In this document: one piece after another, positions 32,861-43,533 of the stretch
Position numbering within the stretch: position 1 is the first letter of the stretch
Layout: every line of letters begins with the position of its first letter
NCBI RefSeq assembly: GCF_000004825.1
Contig: NW_008805066.1
Span: forward strand, 930,001-994,000
Source: Heterostelium album PN500
Taxonomy: Eukaryota; Evosea; Eumycetozoa; Acytosteliales; Acytosteliaceae
DNA: 64,000 bases
Direction of reading: 5' to 3'
The notes under the pieces: model-generated
The model's database searches: none
The model's input: the letters and a program-made list of their open reading frames with translations, nothing else
Told to the model about the DNA's origin: nothing
Program-made: the position numbers and the translations under genes

Positions 32861-34625
32861 TTATGAAATGATTCTCGATGTTTTATTATAATTTGTAGTT
32901 CTATCAAATAATTTGTTCTGAATTAATTCTTTTAAGTGTTCAGTTGAATTTATAAATCCACCATTCACCGGATACTCACAGTTGTATCCAATAAAAATGC
33001 TGGATTTGTTGTATCTTCGAAGTTCTATATGTTTGATTATGATGATTTCCACAGAGAGTGGCAGATCTTCCAATGAGTTACATGTGGTAAATTGAACGTT
33101 CACTTTCAATAACAATCTTTTAGGTTGGTTTAGACTGTCATTCGAAACATCTTTTACAAGAGTAATCTTATCGAGTGAGAGTTTCTTTAAAGTCGGTGGT
33201 AACGATGAATACAATAGCGGTTTATTGACTCCAGTGATCTCGAGTGATTCCAAATTCGGTGGAAATACAGTTATCTGTAAAACTGAAGGGTATGAGAGTT
33301 TCTTTATCGATGGCAAAGAGAGATTATCAATAAACTTTAATATTGTGTCATATTCATAGTTGGTATATTTCAATGATTCCAAAGTGTTTGGTAACGATTT
33401 AATTGAAAAAGGACCAATTGTATAAGTCATTTCCAATTTCTTCACACCAACCGGTATGGTACCAAGTTCGATACTGTTTTTATAGTTACCGAGTGATAGT
33501 TTTACGACACTCGAAGGTATACTCCCAGGTTTCAACACGAAGTCTCTCATGTGACCAAAGTCGAGATCGGTGATCGTCGAAGGAATGACACCAGGTTCAA
33601 TCGAATTATATTCGAAAACGCATGCAGTAAATCGGAGGGTTGCGACCGATGATGGCAGTACGATGTTTTCGGTGATCCATTTACAATTGAATCCATCCAG
33701 CTTTGTCAGATTATGAAATTTAGCTAGAGCCGCTGCGTTCTCAATGCTGTAGGCAAGATACGGATGGAGTTGAATGGTTTCAAGTGATTCCGGTAGGTTC
33801 CCAATATCTAACTTGGGAATATCGGAATAAATGGTGTGTGTTTTTAAAACCAGTGATTTCAGAGTGTGTGGTAGTGTGTTTTTCATCAATGGATGGCTAT
33901 ACAAATAGAGCGTGAGCATCTCCAACGAATGAGGGAATATTCCAGGTTCGAATTCTTGTTCTTTACAATCGATTGTCATAACTCTAATACTATTTGGCCA
34001 CATATTCAATGGGTTGATAATTTTATCTACAGTCAAGTGGCAAAGAGTTTTTGGTAGAGAACCCTGGCGATATCTTTAGATTATCGCATCTGATATTCAG
34101 TTCACTTATTTGACTATAGGAAATATCGAAAACAAGATTGTTTGGCCAATTAGATACACGAACATTCAAAGGTATTTTGCCGATAAGAGTATTCGTTTTC
34201 GAAACTATAGATATATATTAGATTAGTTGATTTTAATTTATAATATTATTAGCATAATATAACATACTATCTATCATATAATCAAAATATTTTGAATAAC
34301 TTTGTAGTTGAATTGTTTTGTTATCACCTATTAATAGTCTACAAGATCTAATACTGGCTGGTATACGTTGAAATTGTGTATTGTATGATTGTAGTGTTAC
34401 ATGATTGCTCTTTGTGTAGATTAATTGAGCTTGTGAATGTGTAAGATGCTGATCGTTGAATTTCAAATATTTATCTCTATTGTTATATAACTTTTTACAT
34501 ATTAAACTAAAGCATATTGAATCTAAAACTGTAAGCTCTTCGAAACCTAGTATTTTAGATAGCAATAGATATGATAAATCTTGAATATTATTCATTTCAC
34601 TAACTGATCTCGTAATAGAAGTCAA
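32861..34625 (-). CDS. FNIP-repeat protein with F-box-like N-terminus; one frame break
   Basis: Exon 1 is 34268-34625 (F-box-like: LSYLLLSKILGFEELTVLDS then LICKKLY). Exon 2 starts at 34204 and ends at 32861. FNIP-type leucine-rich units recur, such as PGSLPKTL, PGVIPSTITDLDFG, PGSIPSSVVKLSLG, and IPVGVKKLEM. Dictyostelids have very large FNIP families, and with an F-box they are thought to be SCF-type adaptors. At about 34062 the sequence CCAGGGTTCTC has one G more than the frame of the repeat allows: the upstream part reads ..LKISPG and the downstream part SLPKTL.. in another frame. The exon 2 length is also one base over. Everything else is intact, so a recent mutation or an assembly error fits. 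Confidence 0.85.
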
Positions 34626-34893
34626 GAGCGTAAAAACGTTTATACAATAAACTTAAAAAGTAAGGTTTTTACATGTAAACTAAAGATTTTTCAGTGATAT
34701 CAAAATCTTCCAAAATTGTGTTTTCACTGTCCCTTCCCTTTTTCTTGATCTTTTAAAAAGAAAGTTCTTTGATTGATTTTGCAAAATTTTATTTATTTTT
34801 TTTTGTTTTTTTTTTTTTTTTGAATATTTTTTGATTTTTTTGATTGTACATCATACAATCAAGATATATAATATATTAAATATAACAATAATA

Positions 34894-36636
34894 ATGACAA
34901 TTAAATGTTTAAATCATCAAAAATCACACAAATTCATTTGTCATCAATGTAATAGTTTGATGTGTTCGAAATGTATCATCGGTCATATCAGAGATCATCC
35001 TGATCATTTTCATCAGTTTGAACATATTGATGACATCAAACATTCATTGAGTACTTTAAAATTAGATGATATTATTGACACCACAACAACAACCAATAAT
35101 GATTTTACTCATAATAATATTAAAAGTAATCACATTTCACAAATCAACAATAAACTTAAATCTCTTTGGGAATCATTAAGATCATCGACATCCAGATATC
35201 AAGCATTATCAACAACAGAGAATGATATCAAACAACACTTTGAACAATTACATCAATATCTAATCATTGAAGAACATAAACTACAAAGAGATATTATCAA
35301 TGATAAACAAACAATCACAAATCAAATCGATAATAATATCATGAATTTGAAATATTTATTAAATATAATAATGTTATTTAATAAATTAAATAATAAAGAT
35401 ATTAATAATAATAATGAGGATACGTCAATTATACCAGATACAACAACATTATATTCAACAACAACAATAATGGAATCAATAACAACAAGTTCATCATTAC
35501 AATCATTCATCAATCATAATAATCAAACATTATTCAATGAACATAATAATAATTTCAATATTGATGAACTTCTCAAACAACATTCCTCAGATTCATCATC
35601 AATATTATTAGATATCATTCATAAATACAACAATGAATTCAATGAATCAACAACAAACACAGACAATAATAACTTAAGATTATCATCATATAAATTATCA
35701 ATCAAACAACCTGATTTTAATCAATTGAATTCAATCATTGAACAATCAATCAAACTTGATAACATTGAATCAACTGAATCAATAAATACAACAACAACAA
35801 CAACAACAAACAACAATGATAATAAACAATCTTATATTTTCATAACACATCAATCAAAAGGAGCAACACTGATCAACACATCAAACAACAATTCAATTGA
35901 AGAATTACAGTTTGATTATGAATTTAATTGTACATACTCCTCGATTGTTTCAATTGGTGAATATATCTATATATTCGGTGGATATACCAATGAAAACAAA
36001 TGGATTAAAATATCAATGAAATCGAAATCAATTGAACATATTGGTGATATCGAAGGAATCAAAGGTGATCTTGATATATCAGTTTGTTATGATGGTCAAG
36101 ATCATATCTATTTAGTGAATGGTTGGAGAATAAAGAATAGAATTGATCGATTCAACATCAAAACAATGAAATTTGAATCATATCATCAATTACCTGTTGG
36201 ATATGATCGACAAATAACATCAATGATCTTCAAAGGTTCATTATATTCAATATCGTTCGATCAAAATTTGATGTTTCAATTCGATTTAACAAATAGAACG
36301 ATAACAGATCATCAAATTGACATTATACCATACTCAGGATGTCATGATAACAATGGAAATTTCTTCATATTAGATAGAAAAAACAAACGATTCATCAAAT
36401 ACAATGTTGAAACCAAACAATCAAACAATCTCAATGCTGTTCCTCTCACAAATGCACAGTATCCATGGGTGATGTATCATCGAGAATCACCAACATCAAG
36501 TTATATCTATTCATTTGGTAAATCTAATGATCGTAATTTCAAATATTCAATTGAATCCAATCAATGTGAACCGTTCTTAAGAGATATTAAAAATATAAAT
36601 AGATTACGGTGTGCATCTACATCAATTCAATTATAA
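34894..36636 (+). CDS. family member E: B-box/coiled-coil/kelch-like propeller protein
   Basis: Intact. I start at MTIKCLNHQ (580 residues), as in A and H. An upstream in-frame ATG-like start would add 21 hydrophobic residues with no counterpart in the paralogs. The B-box is complete, although the helix has Lys for Arg and His for Tyr (SHKFICHQC). Patches: NCT before YSSIV; Leu-Asp cassette (36070-36075), the same as in A; WRI after LVNG; FDQNLM; LDRKN; VPLTNAQYPW; KSNDR; and an INRLRC tail. The promoter differs from the B/C/D type: long T runs and a TACATCATACAATCA segment 40-50 bp upstream. Confidence 0.93.
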   Translation: MTIKCLNHQKSHKFICHQCNSLMCSKCIIGHIRDHPDHFHQFEHIDDIKHSLSTLKLDDIIDTTTTTNNDFTHNNIKSNHISQINNKLKSLWESLRSSTSRYQALSTTENDIKQHFEQLHQYLIIEEHKLQRDIINDKQTITNQIDNNIMNLKYLLNIIMLFNKLNNKDINNNNEDTSIIPDTTTLYSTTTIMESITTSSSLQSFINHNNQTLFNEHNNNFNIDELLKQHSSDSSSILLDIIHKYNNEFNESTTNTDNNNLRLSSYKLSIKQPDFNQLNSIIEQSIKLDNIESTESINTTTTTTTNNNDNKQSYIFITHQSKGATLINTSNNNSIEELQFDYEFNCTYSSIVSIGEYIYIFGGYTNENKWIKISMKSKSIEHIGDIEGIKGDLDISVCYDGQDHIYLVNGWRIKNRIDRFNIKTMKFESYHQLPVGYDRQITSMIFKGSLYSISFDQNLMFQFDLTNRTITDHQIDIIPYSGCHDNNGNFFILDRKNKRFIKYNVETKQSNNLNAVPLTNAQYPWVMYHRESPTSSYIYSFGKSNDRNFKYSIESNQCEPFLRDIKNINRLRCASTSIQL

Positions 36637-37376
36637 ATTTGTTTTCTTTGTTCTTTATTTATATTAATAAATAATAAATATTATTTTTCTTTTAAAAAAA
36701 AAAAACTTCTACTTTAAACAGTTTATTCCAATGTATATCCAGACTTTAATATGTGTTGTAGAAGAATCTTTAGATCATTTTTATAGATCTTCGAACAAAC
36801 ACTGCTATTGATTAATCTAAATCACCACTACTTAATTAAAATATTTATTATTTATTAAGGAAACTGAAAAATAGGTATTTGTAATAAAATAAAAACCTTT
36901 TCTAACGTAAAATAATATGACTTTAAAAATTTTTTCTTGTTATTTTTCAATTTTTTTTTAAAAAACATCAAAAAATAAACAATCTTAATTAATTTCATAC
37001 CACACTAAAAAAGGAGTAACACTGATCAACACATCAAACAACATCCATTTCCAAGAAGATTGAATGAACCACACCCAATAAATCATCTGTACTATTAAAC
37101 GATCATCTACGGATGACATACAAATTGATGTCAATGATATTACGCCAAATTAAAAAAAAAACTTAAGTTTATGACAAACAACAACAAATGGATAGTGGAA
37201 TTAATTAATGATAGTGGATGTTATAAGTCAGAAATAATTAATTAATTAATTCTTTTTTTTTTTTTAATGAAGATCATAATCGATTTCTTGGAAATGGTTG
37301 TTGTTTTTGCCAACAATAGATGATAAATTTTATTTTTTTGTAAAAGTTTTTGTTTTTGCTAAACTTGAACAATATT
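36637..37376. other. spacer with a short family relic
   Basis: AT-rich. GTTGTAGAAGAATCTTT at about 36757 also occurs beside member B (~13708), so these flanks share ancestry. The relic at 36971-37043 is listed separately. A TTAATTAATTAATT run and T tract precede the BRCT gene. Confidence 0.5.
36971..37043 (+). pseudogene. 73-bp relic of the propeller family
   Basis: Matches the codons for NKQSYIF..H.SKGATLINTSNN of the intact members with a few substitutions and small indels, centred on GTAACACTGATCAACACATC. It ends abruptly on both sides. It lies ~330 bp downstream of member E in the same orientation. Confidence 0.8.
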
Positions 37377-38627
37377 ATGAAAGATATATTTAAAGATTGT
37401 GTTATTAGTTGTTGTGGTACATTCAGTGTACCTCAATCAGAGATATACAAGTTGATCAGTGCAAATGGTGGAAAGACAGAGAAGAGTTTCTCGAGTAGAT
37501 GCACTCATTTGATCACAACAACAACCAACTACAATAAGAAAACGAATAATGTAAAGAAAGCATTGGCAACAATCGATTCTTCACATTTGGTCTCTGAAGA
37601 TTTCATACATAAATCTATTGAACTTGGAAAGAGAGTCAAAGAAAGTTTGTACACTATCAATATTAAAGTAAATGATAGAGATACTAAAGAAGAGGAAGAA
37701 GAGGAAGAAGTAAAAGATGAAGAAAAAGTAAAGAAATCAAATAAATTATCATCATCATCAAAGAAAGCAGAATCTAATAAAGTAAAAAAAGAAAAGAAAG
37801 ATGAAGAGGAAGAAGAGAAAGAAGAAGTAGAAGGTAAGGGTAAGAGTTCAAAGAGAAAGAGAGAGGTAGAAGTCGAAGAAAAGAATGTAAAGGAAGAAGT
37901 AGATGATAAAGATGAAGAAGTACAAGAAGAAGATGATAAACCAAAGAAACAAGAGAAAAAGAAATCAAAGACAAAGGAGATAGTTAGATTTCAACCGGTT
38001 GACGATAGTGAGAGTTTATTGAAGATGACAGATATCGTTGCAATGTACAAAGCACAAAAGATGATCTTTTACAACTGTGCTCAACAGCAGTTGAATACAC
38101 AATTCAACTCACTCTTTGAATTGCTCAAGAAATCGTTGGTAGGCAGTGTCGGTGGCCTTGCCAAAGATGAATTGTTCCAACATTCTCTGGATGAAGTATT
38201 CCACCCTGTCCTCCTAAGAACACTTACAGCCAAGCTAAACGTCTACGAATCAGAGCAGAAGAAGCAAAAGAAAGATGATAGTAGTAATACTGTTCAACCA
38301 TTCCAATACTTGAACCAAGAGAGAATCGAATCTATTCTCGGTGAACTTCTCACAAAGCAAAAGGTTAAGAGCACTCCAAAAGAAATGAATCGATTGATTG
38401 GTGTAACTGGTTTGTTTATCAACGATATGTTGGAGCGAGTAACAGAACATCGTGCCAGACACAAACAGAAATGGACATCACACACTAACATTCGTCATAT
38501 CATCAGTGAAAGTGTTACGCTGTCATTGATGTTCCCAGAGCTCGATACCTATTGCAAACCAACTGGACCACGTGCCAAAGGTAGACCAAAGAAAGTTTAT
38601 TTCGGTGATGAAAATAATCATATTTAA
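37377..38627 (+). CDS. BRCT-domain nuclear protein
   Basis: Single exon, 416 residues from the ATG at 37377. Residues ~1-85 are a BRCT domain: FKDCVISCCGTF.VP, a GGK turn (ISANGGKTEKSF), CTHLITT, and VSEDFIHKSIELG, with the Trp of the classical motif replaced by Phe/Ile. BRCT domains bind phosphopeptides or DNA ends in repair and PARP-type proteins. Residues ~95-210 are a long Lys/Glu run that could serve as nuclear localisation and charge linker. The C-terminal 200 residues are helical with a basic ending (PRAKGRPKKVYFG), which resembles an AT-hook-like RGRP core. No catalytic PARP domain follows, so it is a BRCT adaptor of unknown partner. Confidence 0.85.
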   Translation: MKDIFKDCVISCCGTFSVPQSEIYKLISANGGKTEKSFSSRCTHLITTTTNYNKKTNNVKKALATIDSSHLVSEDFIHKSIELGKRVKESLYTINIKVNDRDTKEEEEEEEVKDEEKVKKSNKLSSSSKKAESNKVKKEKKDEEEEEKEEVEGKGKSSKRKREVEVEEKNVKEEVDDKDEEVQEEDDKPKKQEKKKSKTKEIVRFQPVDDSESLLKMTDIVAMYKAQKMIFYNCAQQQLNTQFNSLFELLKKSLVGSVGGLAKDELFQHSLDEVFHPVLLRTLTAKLNVYESEQKKQKKDDSSNTVQPFQYLNQERIESILGELLTKQKVKSTPKEMNRLIGVTGLFINDMLERVTEHRARHKQKWTSHTNIRHIISESVTLSLMFPELDTYCKPTGPRAKGRPKKVYFGDENNHI

Positions 38628-39301
38628 ATTAAACATAAATAAACACATTTAATAATGAAATATTAAATACAAAATTCAGGTTTATTATCATTATTATTAT
38701 TATCCTGATATTAAACTATCTATTGTTTCTTATGATAGATTCTGTTGACTGTTCAATTGGTGTTGATTGGTGTTCACTGTTTTTGTTGTAGATGGATTGA
38801 AATCGACTAGTTCATCTCTGAATAGATGTCTTCTATTTCCTAGTCATTCCTGATTCTCCAGCATGGTTACTTGTAGCACTCTCTCTTAGATTAGATTCTA
38901 TGTGTTATAAGTACGATGTAGACAACCTGTTTGTTCATTAATATCTAAATCTCGGTATTCATCATTGCAGATATGGTAAATGTAAATATCCAAACATTCC
39001 AAATTGCTTTCTTAATAGAATTCCTGATTAATGAAACACTCGACTCTAACACTCTTCAACTGTGTGTATTGGTTCTGTTTTGCTGTCTAGCCCTTATTTG
39101 TAAATAGGGTTAAACATGTTTGGCGCGCATTTATTTTAAATTTGTGGTGCAACTTCTATATGAATAAATAACGAACAAAAATAATTTTCTATTTTTTTTT
39201 CTTTTATTTTTTAAACATTATAAATATTTTAAAACAAAACTAGTTGTCGCTCATTTGTTTATATAATATCAACACTGATAATAAATAATTTAAAGTTAAT
39301 A
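38628..39301. other. spacer before member F with possible decayed gene
   Basis: 38720-39110 is less AT-rich and has short broken open stretches on both strands, unlike ordinary spacer. No alignment to the 14.3 or 56 kb modules was convincing. A CTAGTTGTCGCTCA piece at 39240 recalls the GTTGTCGCTCACGG repeat in the hemocyanin-family intron. Confidence 0.4.
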
Positions 39302-41116
39302 ATGATAAATAAAAGTTTAGATAAACATAAAACATACGATTTCGTTTGTTATAAATGTTTTAGTTTTGCTTGTTCAAAATGTATGCTCGATCATATCAAA
39401 GAGAATCCTGATCATTCAAAGGAGTGTAAACATTTAGATGAAATCGAACATTCATTGAACAATATGAATTTAGATGATTTTATTGACACCATCCCCACAA
39501 CAACGATAACAACAACAACGACAACAACAACGAACAATAATTATAAAATTAATGAAAGTACCGGTACTAATAGTAGTAATGATAATAATAGCAGTAATAA
39601 TAAAATTTCACAAATCAATAATGAAATTCAAATGATATGGGAATCATTAAGATCATCGTCTTCACTCTACCAAAGATTATCAACAACAGAGAATGATATC
39701 AAACAACACTTTGAACAATTACATCAATATCTGATCATTGAAGAACATAGACTACAAAGAGATATTATCAATGATAAACATACAATCGAAAACCATATCA
39801 ATTTTTATATGGATAGAATGAAAACTTTAATACTTGTTATAAATATATATAATAAAGTAAATAGTAATAATGACAACCATGACGATGATAGTGATAATAG
39901 TAGTGATGATCAATCAATAATTGAAGACACAGCATCATTATATTCAACAACAACAATAATGGAATCAATTCGATCATGTTCATCATTACATTCATTCATC
40001 AATGATAGTAAAAGTACATTATTAAATGAATTTTCTTTTTTCAATACTGATATCGATGAACTTCTCAAACAACCCTCCGATGATGTTGATGCAAGATCAG
40101 TATTGTTAGATTCCATTTATCTTTTCAACAATGAACTTAAATCAACAAAAAACATAGACAATGACTTATCTTTATTATCATCATATAAATTATCAATCAA
40201 ACAACCTGATTTCAATCAATTGAATTCAATCATTAAACAATCAATCAAACTTGATAAGATTGGATCAAATGAATCAATAAATACAACAACAACAACAAAC
40301 AACAATGATAATAAACAATCTTATATTTTTATAACACACAAACCAAATGGAGCAACACTGATCAACACATCAAACAACTATTCGGTTGAAGAATTAAAGT
40401 TTGATTATCAATTTACTCAAACATACAACTCGATTGTTTCAATTGGTGAATATATCTATATATTCGGTGGATATGGTAATATAAACAAATGGATGAAAAT
40501 ATCAATGAAATCGAAATCAGCTGAACATATTGGTGATTTTGAAGGTGATTCTAATATATCAGTTTGTTATGATGGTCAAGATCATATCTATTTGGTGAAT
40601 GGTTATCATAAAAAGAACAATATTGATCGATTCAATATCAAAACTCTGACATTTGAAAGATTATATCAATTACCTCAAGGCTATGGTACACAGGGATCAT
40701 CCATGATCTTCAAAGGTTCATTATATTCAATATCACAAAATCAAAACAGGTTATTTGAATTCGATTTGACAAATAGAACGATAGAAAACCATAACATTCA
40801 CTTTATACCATTATCAGCATGTCATGATAACAATGGAAATTTCTACATATTGGATCGAATAAACAAACGATTCATCAAATACAATGTTGAAACCAAGCAA
40901 ATCAGCAAACTCAATGCTACTTCTCTTACAAATGGACAGCAATCATTTGTAATGTATCATCGAGAATCACCAACATCAAGTTATATCTTTTCATTTGGTC
41001 CATCTCTTGATTGTAATTTCAAATATTCAATCGAATCCAATCGATGTCAACCATTCTTTAGAAATATTAAAAATCACAATAGAGCGTGGTGTGCATCTAC
41101 TTCAATTACATTATAA
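39302..41116 (+). CDS. family member F: divergent B-box/propeller protein with lost zinc ligands
   Basis: Intact, 604 residues, the most divergent member. The N-terminus MINKSLDKHKTYDFVCYKC replaces the first Cys of the B-box by Ser and the paired His by Lys. Later KENPDH replaces one of the final His by Asn. At least one zinc site is therefore probably gone. The coiled coil, IIEEHRLQRDIINDKH, and the propeller are kept. In the propeller, three residues before the cassette are missing (DFEGD instead of DIEGIKGD) and the cassette is Ser-Asn (40550-40555). Silent differences from the other members are more common than among A-E, so it branched earlier. The 3' end lies ~95 bp from the 3' end of the minus-strand FNIP gene. 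Confidence 0.9.
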   Translation: MINKSLDKHKTYDFVCYKCFSFACSKCMLDHIKENPDHSKECKHLDEIEHSLNNMNLDDFIDTIPTTTITTTTTTTTNNNYKINESTGTNSSNDNNSSNNKISQINNEIQMIWESLRSSSSLYQRLSTTENDIKQHFEQLHQYLIIEEHRLQRDIINDKHTIENHINFYMDRMKTLILVINIYNKVNSNNDNHDDDSDNSSDDQSIIEDTASLYSTTTIMESIRSCSSLHSFINDSKSTLLNEFSFFNTDIDELLKQPSDDVDARSVLLDSIYLFNNELKSTKNIDNDLSLLSSYKLSIKQPDFNQLNSIIKQSIKLDKIGSNESINTTTTTNNNDNKQSYIFITHKPNGATLINTSNNYSVEELKFDYQFTQTYNSIVSIGEYIYIFGGYGNINKWMKISMKSKSAEHIGDFEGDSNISVCYDGQDHIYLVNGYHKKNNIDRFNIKTLTFERLYQLPQGYGTQGSSMIFKGSLYSISQNQNRLFEFDLTNRTIENHNIHFIPLSACHDNNGNFYILDRINKRFIKYNVETKQISKLNATSLTNGQQSFVMYHRESPTSSYIFSFGPSLDCNFKYSIESNRCQPFFRNIKNHNRAWCASTSITL

Positions 41117-41211
41117 TAAATATGATAATGCTCAAGAATTTAAACACAATAAATATTGCATTTAAATCTAAAGAGTATAAAATTACAAAATACCATATGG
41201 TTTATTATTTG

Positions 41212-42735
41212 TTATAGTAATAATTTAAAATTTATATTTCCATCAAACAATGTCATTAAAGTATTAATCTTTGTGTCGATATCTTTGTTTTTGGTGATTC
41301 CACCAAATAGTTTTTCAGACAAGATGAGACAGTGTGTCGATGATATTCTTCTTATTTCGATTAGCATTGATTTAGCGTATTGGGCATAGGCGTATCGGAG
41401 TGACTGTATTGATTTCGGAAGCTTAGACATTAGCGCTTTGTTTTCTGTGAAAAAGGTGGAGTAAACTGACAGTCGTTGTACACTATCCGGTATCTTTGAG
41501 AGATCTACTTTTTTAAAGTCATCGAAATGCAGTTCCTCTATGAATTTCGGTATGTATCGCACTATGTCTTTGGCATGATCGATGATAGCGAGCGAACGAA
41601 CAGTTGACGGTAGTTTCGATAGGTTTTTATACATCTCATTGGACAGCGCCAAATGAGTGATACCAGGATGTATGGAATTAGCATCCAACTGTTGAGAAAA
41701 CCATTTACCCAATACCAAATACTTTAGATATCTTGGTAATACTGTGTGGTGCGTCTCTATATTATTGTTACTATCTTTATCTTTTTTCTGTGTGGAAGTG
41801 GTAGTAGTACTACTATCACCAATGGAGATGTTTGTAATGAAAAGTGGATGATTATAAGAAGTTCCCAAATCAAGTGCAATCAGTGATTGCGGTAGTATGT
41901 CGACTGAGGTGATAGGTTGATTGAAATTACCACCGAATATCAAGTACATCAGTGAATTCGGTAGTGACCCGACTTGTAGGGGATGATCAAAGTACGATAC
42001 CTTTAGGAACTTGAGTGTTTTCAAACGCGATGGTAACACGCCTGGCTCCAGAGGATGATTATAACTGGTCCCTATGATAAGTCGCTCCAAAGTCTCTGGG
42101 AACAGCCCGAATTGGAATGGGTGCGAGTAAGAAATTCCGAGCTGAAGATAGAGTAGACGCGGAGGTAGTTGTCCAGGCCGTATCTTCTCGTTGTACGCGT
42201 TTGGCAACGTGAGAAACTGTATCGATTGAACCTGTTGGATTCGCTCGAAATCCACCAACCAGTGACTGAAGTAGCAGTACTCGAGATCGGTCACCTCGTC
42301 GCCGATCTGATTCGCCAGTGATTGTCGTTCGGTTTGGCTGGGCGGGTTCGACGATTGCAAGTAAGAGATACGCTGTTTCACCGATGTCGCTCGTGGCCGC
42401 TCAATGTAGTGATCCAGCTGGAATAACTTAAAGTCCGGTTGGTAGTAGCGGATTGGACCGGTGTACCGACCAGAGACATTAGGTACATCGACATCGACAC
42501 TCGATATCTTTGATAACGCCTTCACCTGTTCATAAGTCTTCTTTAGAAAACTCTTCATCTTGAACTCCATGAAGTAGTGCTGCATATCATGATCTAAAAC
42601 CTCTGGTTTAATAGTGAGAATCTTGTTTCTCTTATCAAACAGATCCTTACATGTCAAAACGAAACAAATCCTATCTAAATTGCTATCTATATACTCAACA
42701 ATCAACTTTAACACTGGTATTTGTGTGATAATCAT
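41212..42735 (-). CDS. FNIP-repeat protein
   Basis: Single exon, 507 residues. An F-box-like start (IPVLKLIVEYIDSNLDRIC, then FVLTCKDLFDKRN) is followed by FNIP units from residue ~185: PGQLPPRLLYLQLGISYSHP, FPETLERLIIGTSYNHPLEP, and a third, SLPNSLMYLIFGGNFNQP. A Ser/Thr/Asp insertion with STTTTSTQKKDKD breaks the array at about residue 315. The solenoid would form a curved leucine-rich surface for partner binding. The middle of the gene is GC-richer than its ends. Confidence 0.9.
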   Translation of the reverse strand: MIITQIPVLKLIVEYIDSNLDRICFVLTCKDLFDKRNKILTIKPEVLDHDMQHYFMEFKMKSFLKKTYEQVKALSKISSVDVDVPNVSGRYTGPIRYYQPDFKLFQLDHYIERPRATSVKQRISYLQSSNPPSQTERQSLANQIGDEVTDLEYCYFSHWLVDFERIQQVQSIQFLTLPNAYNEKIRPGQLPPRLLYLQLGISYSHPFQFGLFPETLERLIIGTSYNHPLEPGVLPSRLKTLKFLKVSYFDHPLQVGSLPNSLMYLIFGGNFNQPITSVDILPQSLIALDLGTSYNHPLFITNISIGDSSTTTTSTQKKDKDSNNNIETHHTVLPRYLKYLVLGKWFSQQLDANSIHPGITHLALSNEMYKNLSKLPSTVRSLAIIDHAKDIVRYIPKFIEELHFDDFKKVDLSKIPDSVQRLSVYSTFFTENKALMSKLPKSIQSLRYAYAQYAKSMLIEIRRISSTHCLILSEKLFGGITKNKDIDTKINTLMTLFDGNINFKLLL

Positions 42736-43533
42736 TATAGTTATTCAATAGTGTACCTATGCTTTATCTATTTATATTTAAATCAAATAAAATAAAAAAA
42801 ACACTCTTAATTAAAAAAAAAAAATTCAAAAAAAAAAAAAAAAAAAAAAAGATTTTTTTGGTTGTTCAAAAATAAGTAAAATAAAATGTAAATAAAATTT
42901 ATTTATAGATTGTAATATAAAAAGATATTATTATTTGCAAATATTGAATTGTCATTTTTTCCTTTTTTTGTATTTTCTAATTAATTTATCATTTTTAAAT
43001 TAATTTTTTTTGGTTTGAGTCAACACACATTTTTTTTTTTATGTGGGGCTAAGCTTAAAAATGAGAATCAAAGTGAGTGTGTGTTTGTTTTTTTAATGTT
43101 CATTGGTGAGTTTTTTGGGGTATTATTACATTTATTGTTATTGAAGATTAAAAGTGTGTTTTAAAACTTAATAAAGTGTTAAAGATTTTTTTTTTTTTAC
43201 TTATTTTACTTACTATTATTTGTATTTGTTTTTTATTACTTATGAAAATTTCATTCTTTTTTTATATATAAAATCACTCTCTCTTTAGCCATTCATAAAC
43301 TTTTAAATAAATTGTATTGTGTTAAAAAAAATAGTTTGTTTTTTTTTTGATTATTTATATTATTAATAAATATTTTTAAATGAAATTAGTTGTGAACATT
43401 TATTTACATGTAAAAATAGATAGATAAATAGAATAAATAGAAAAAATTAAAAAAAAAAAAAAAAAGAGATAATAATAAATAATTTAAAAGTTTATTTTTT
43501 TAATTAAAAGTAAACTATTCTCTCCAAAAAGAC
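42736..43533. other. AT-rich spacer
   Basis: Very AT-rich, with A runs of more than 20 at ~42830-42850 and T runs elsewhere. Holds the divergent promoters of the FNIP gene and the membrane-protein gene. Nothing else seen. Confidence 0.6.
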
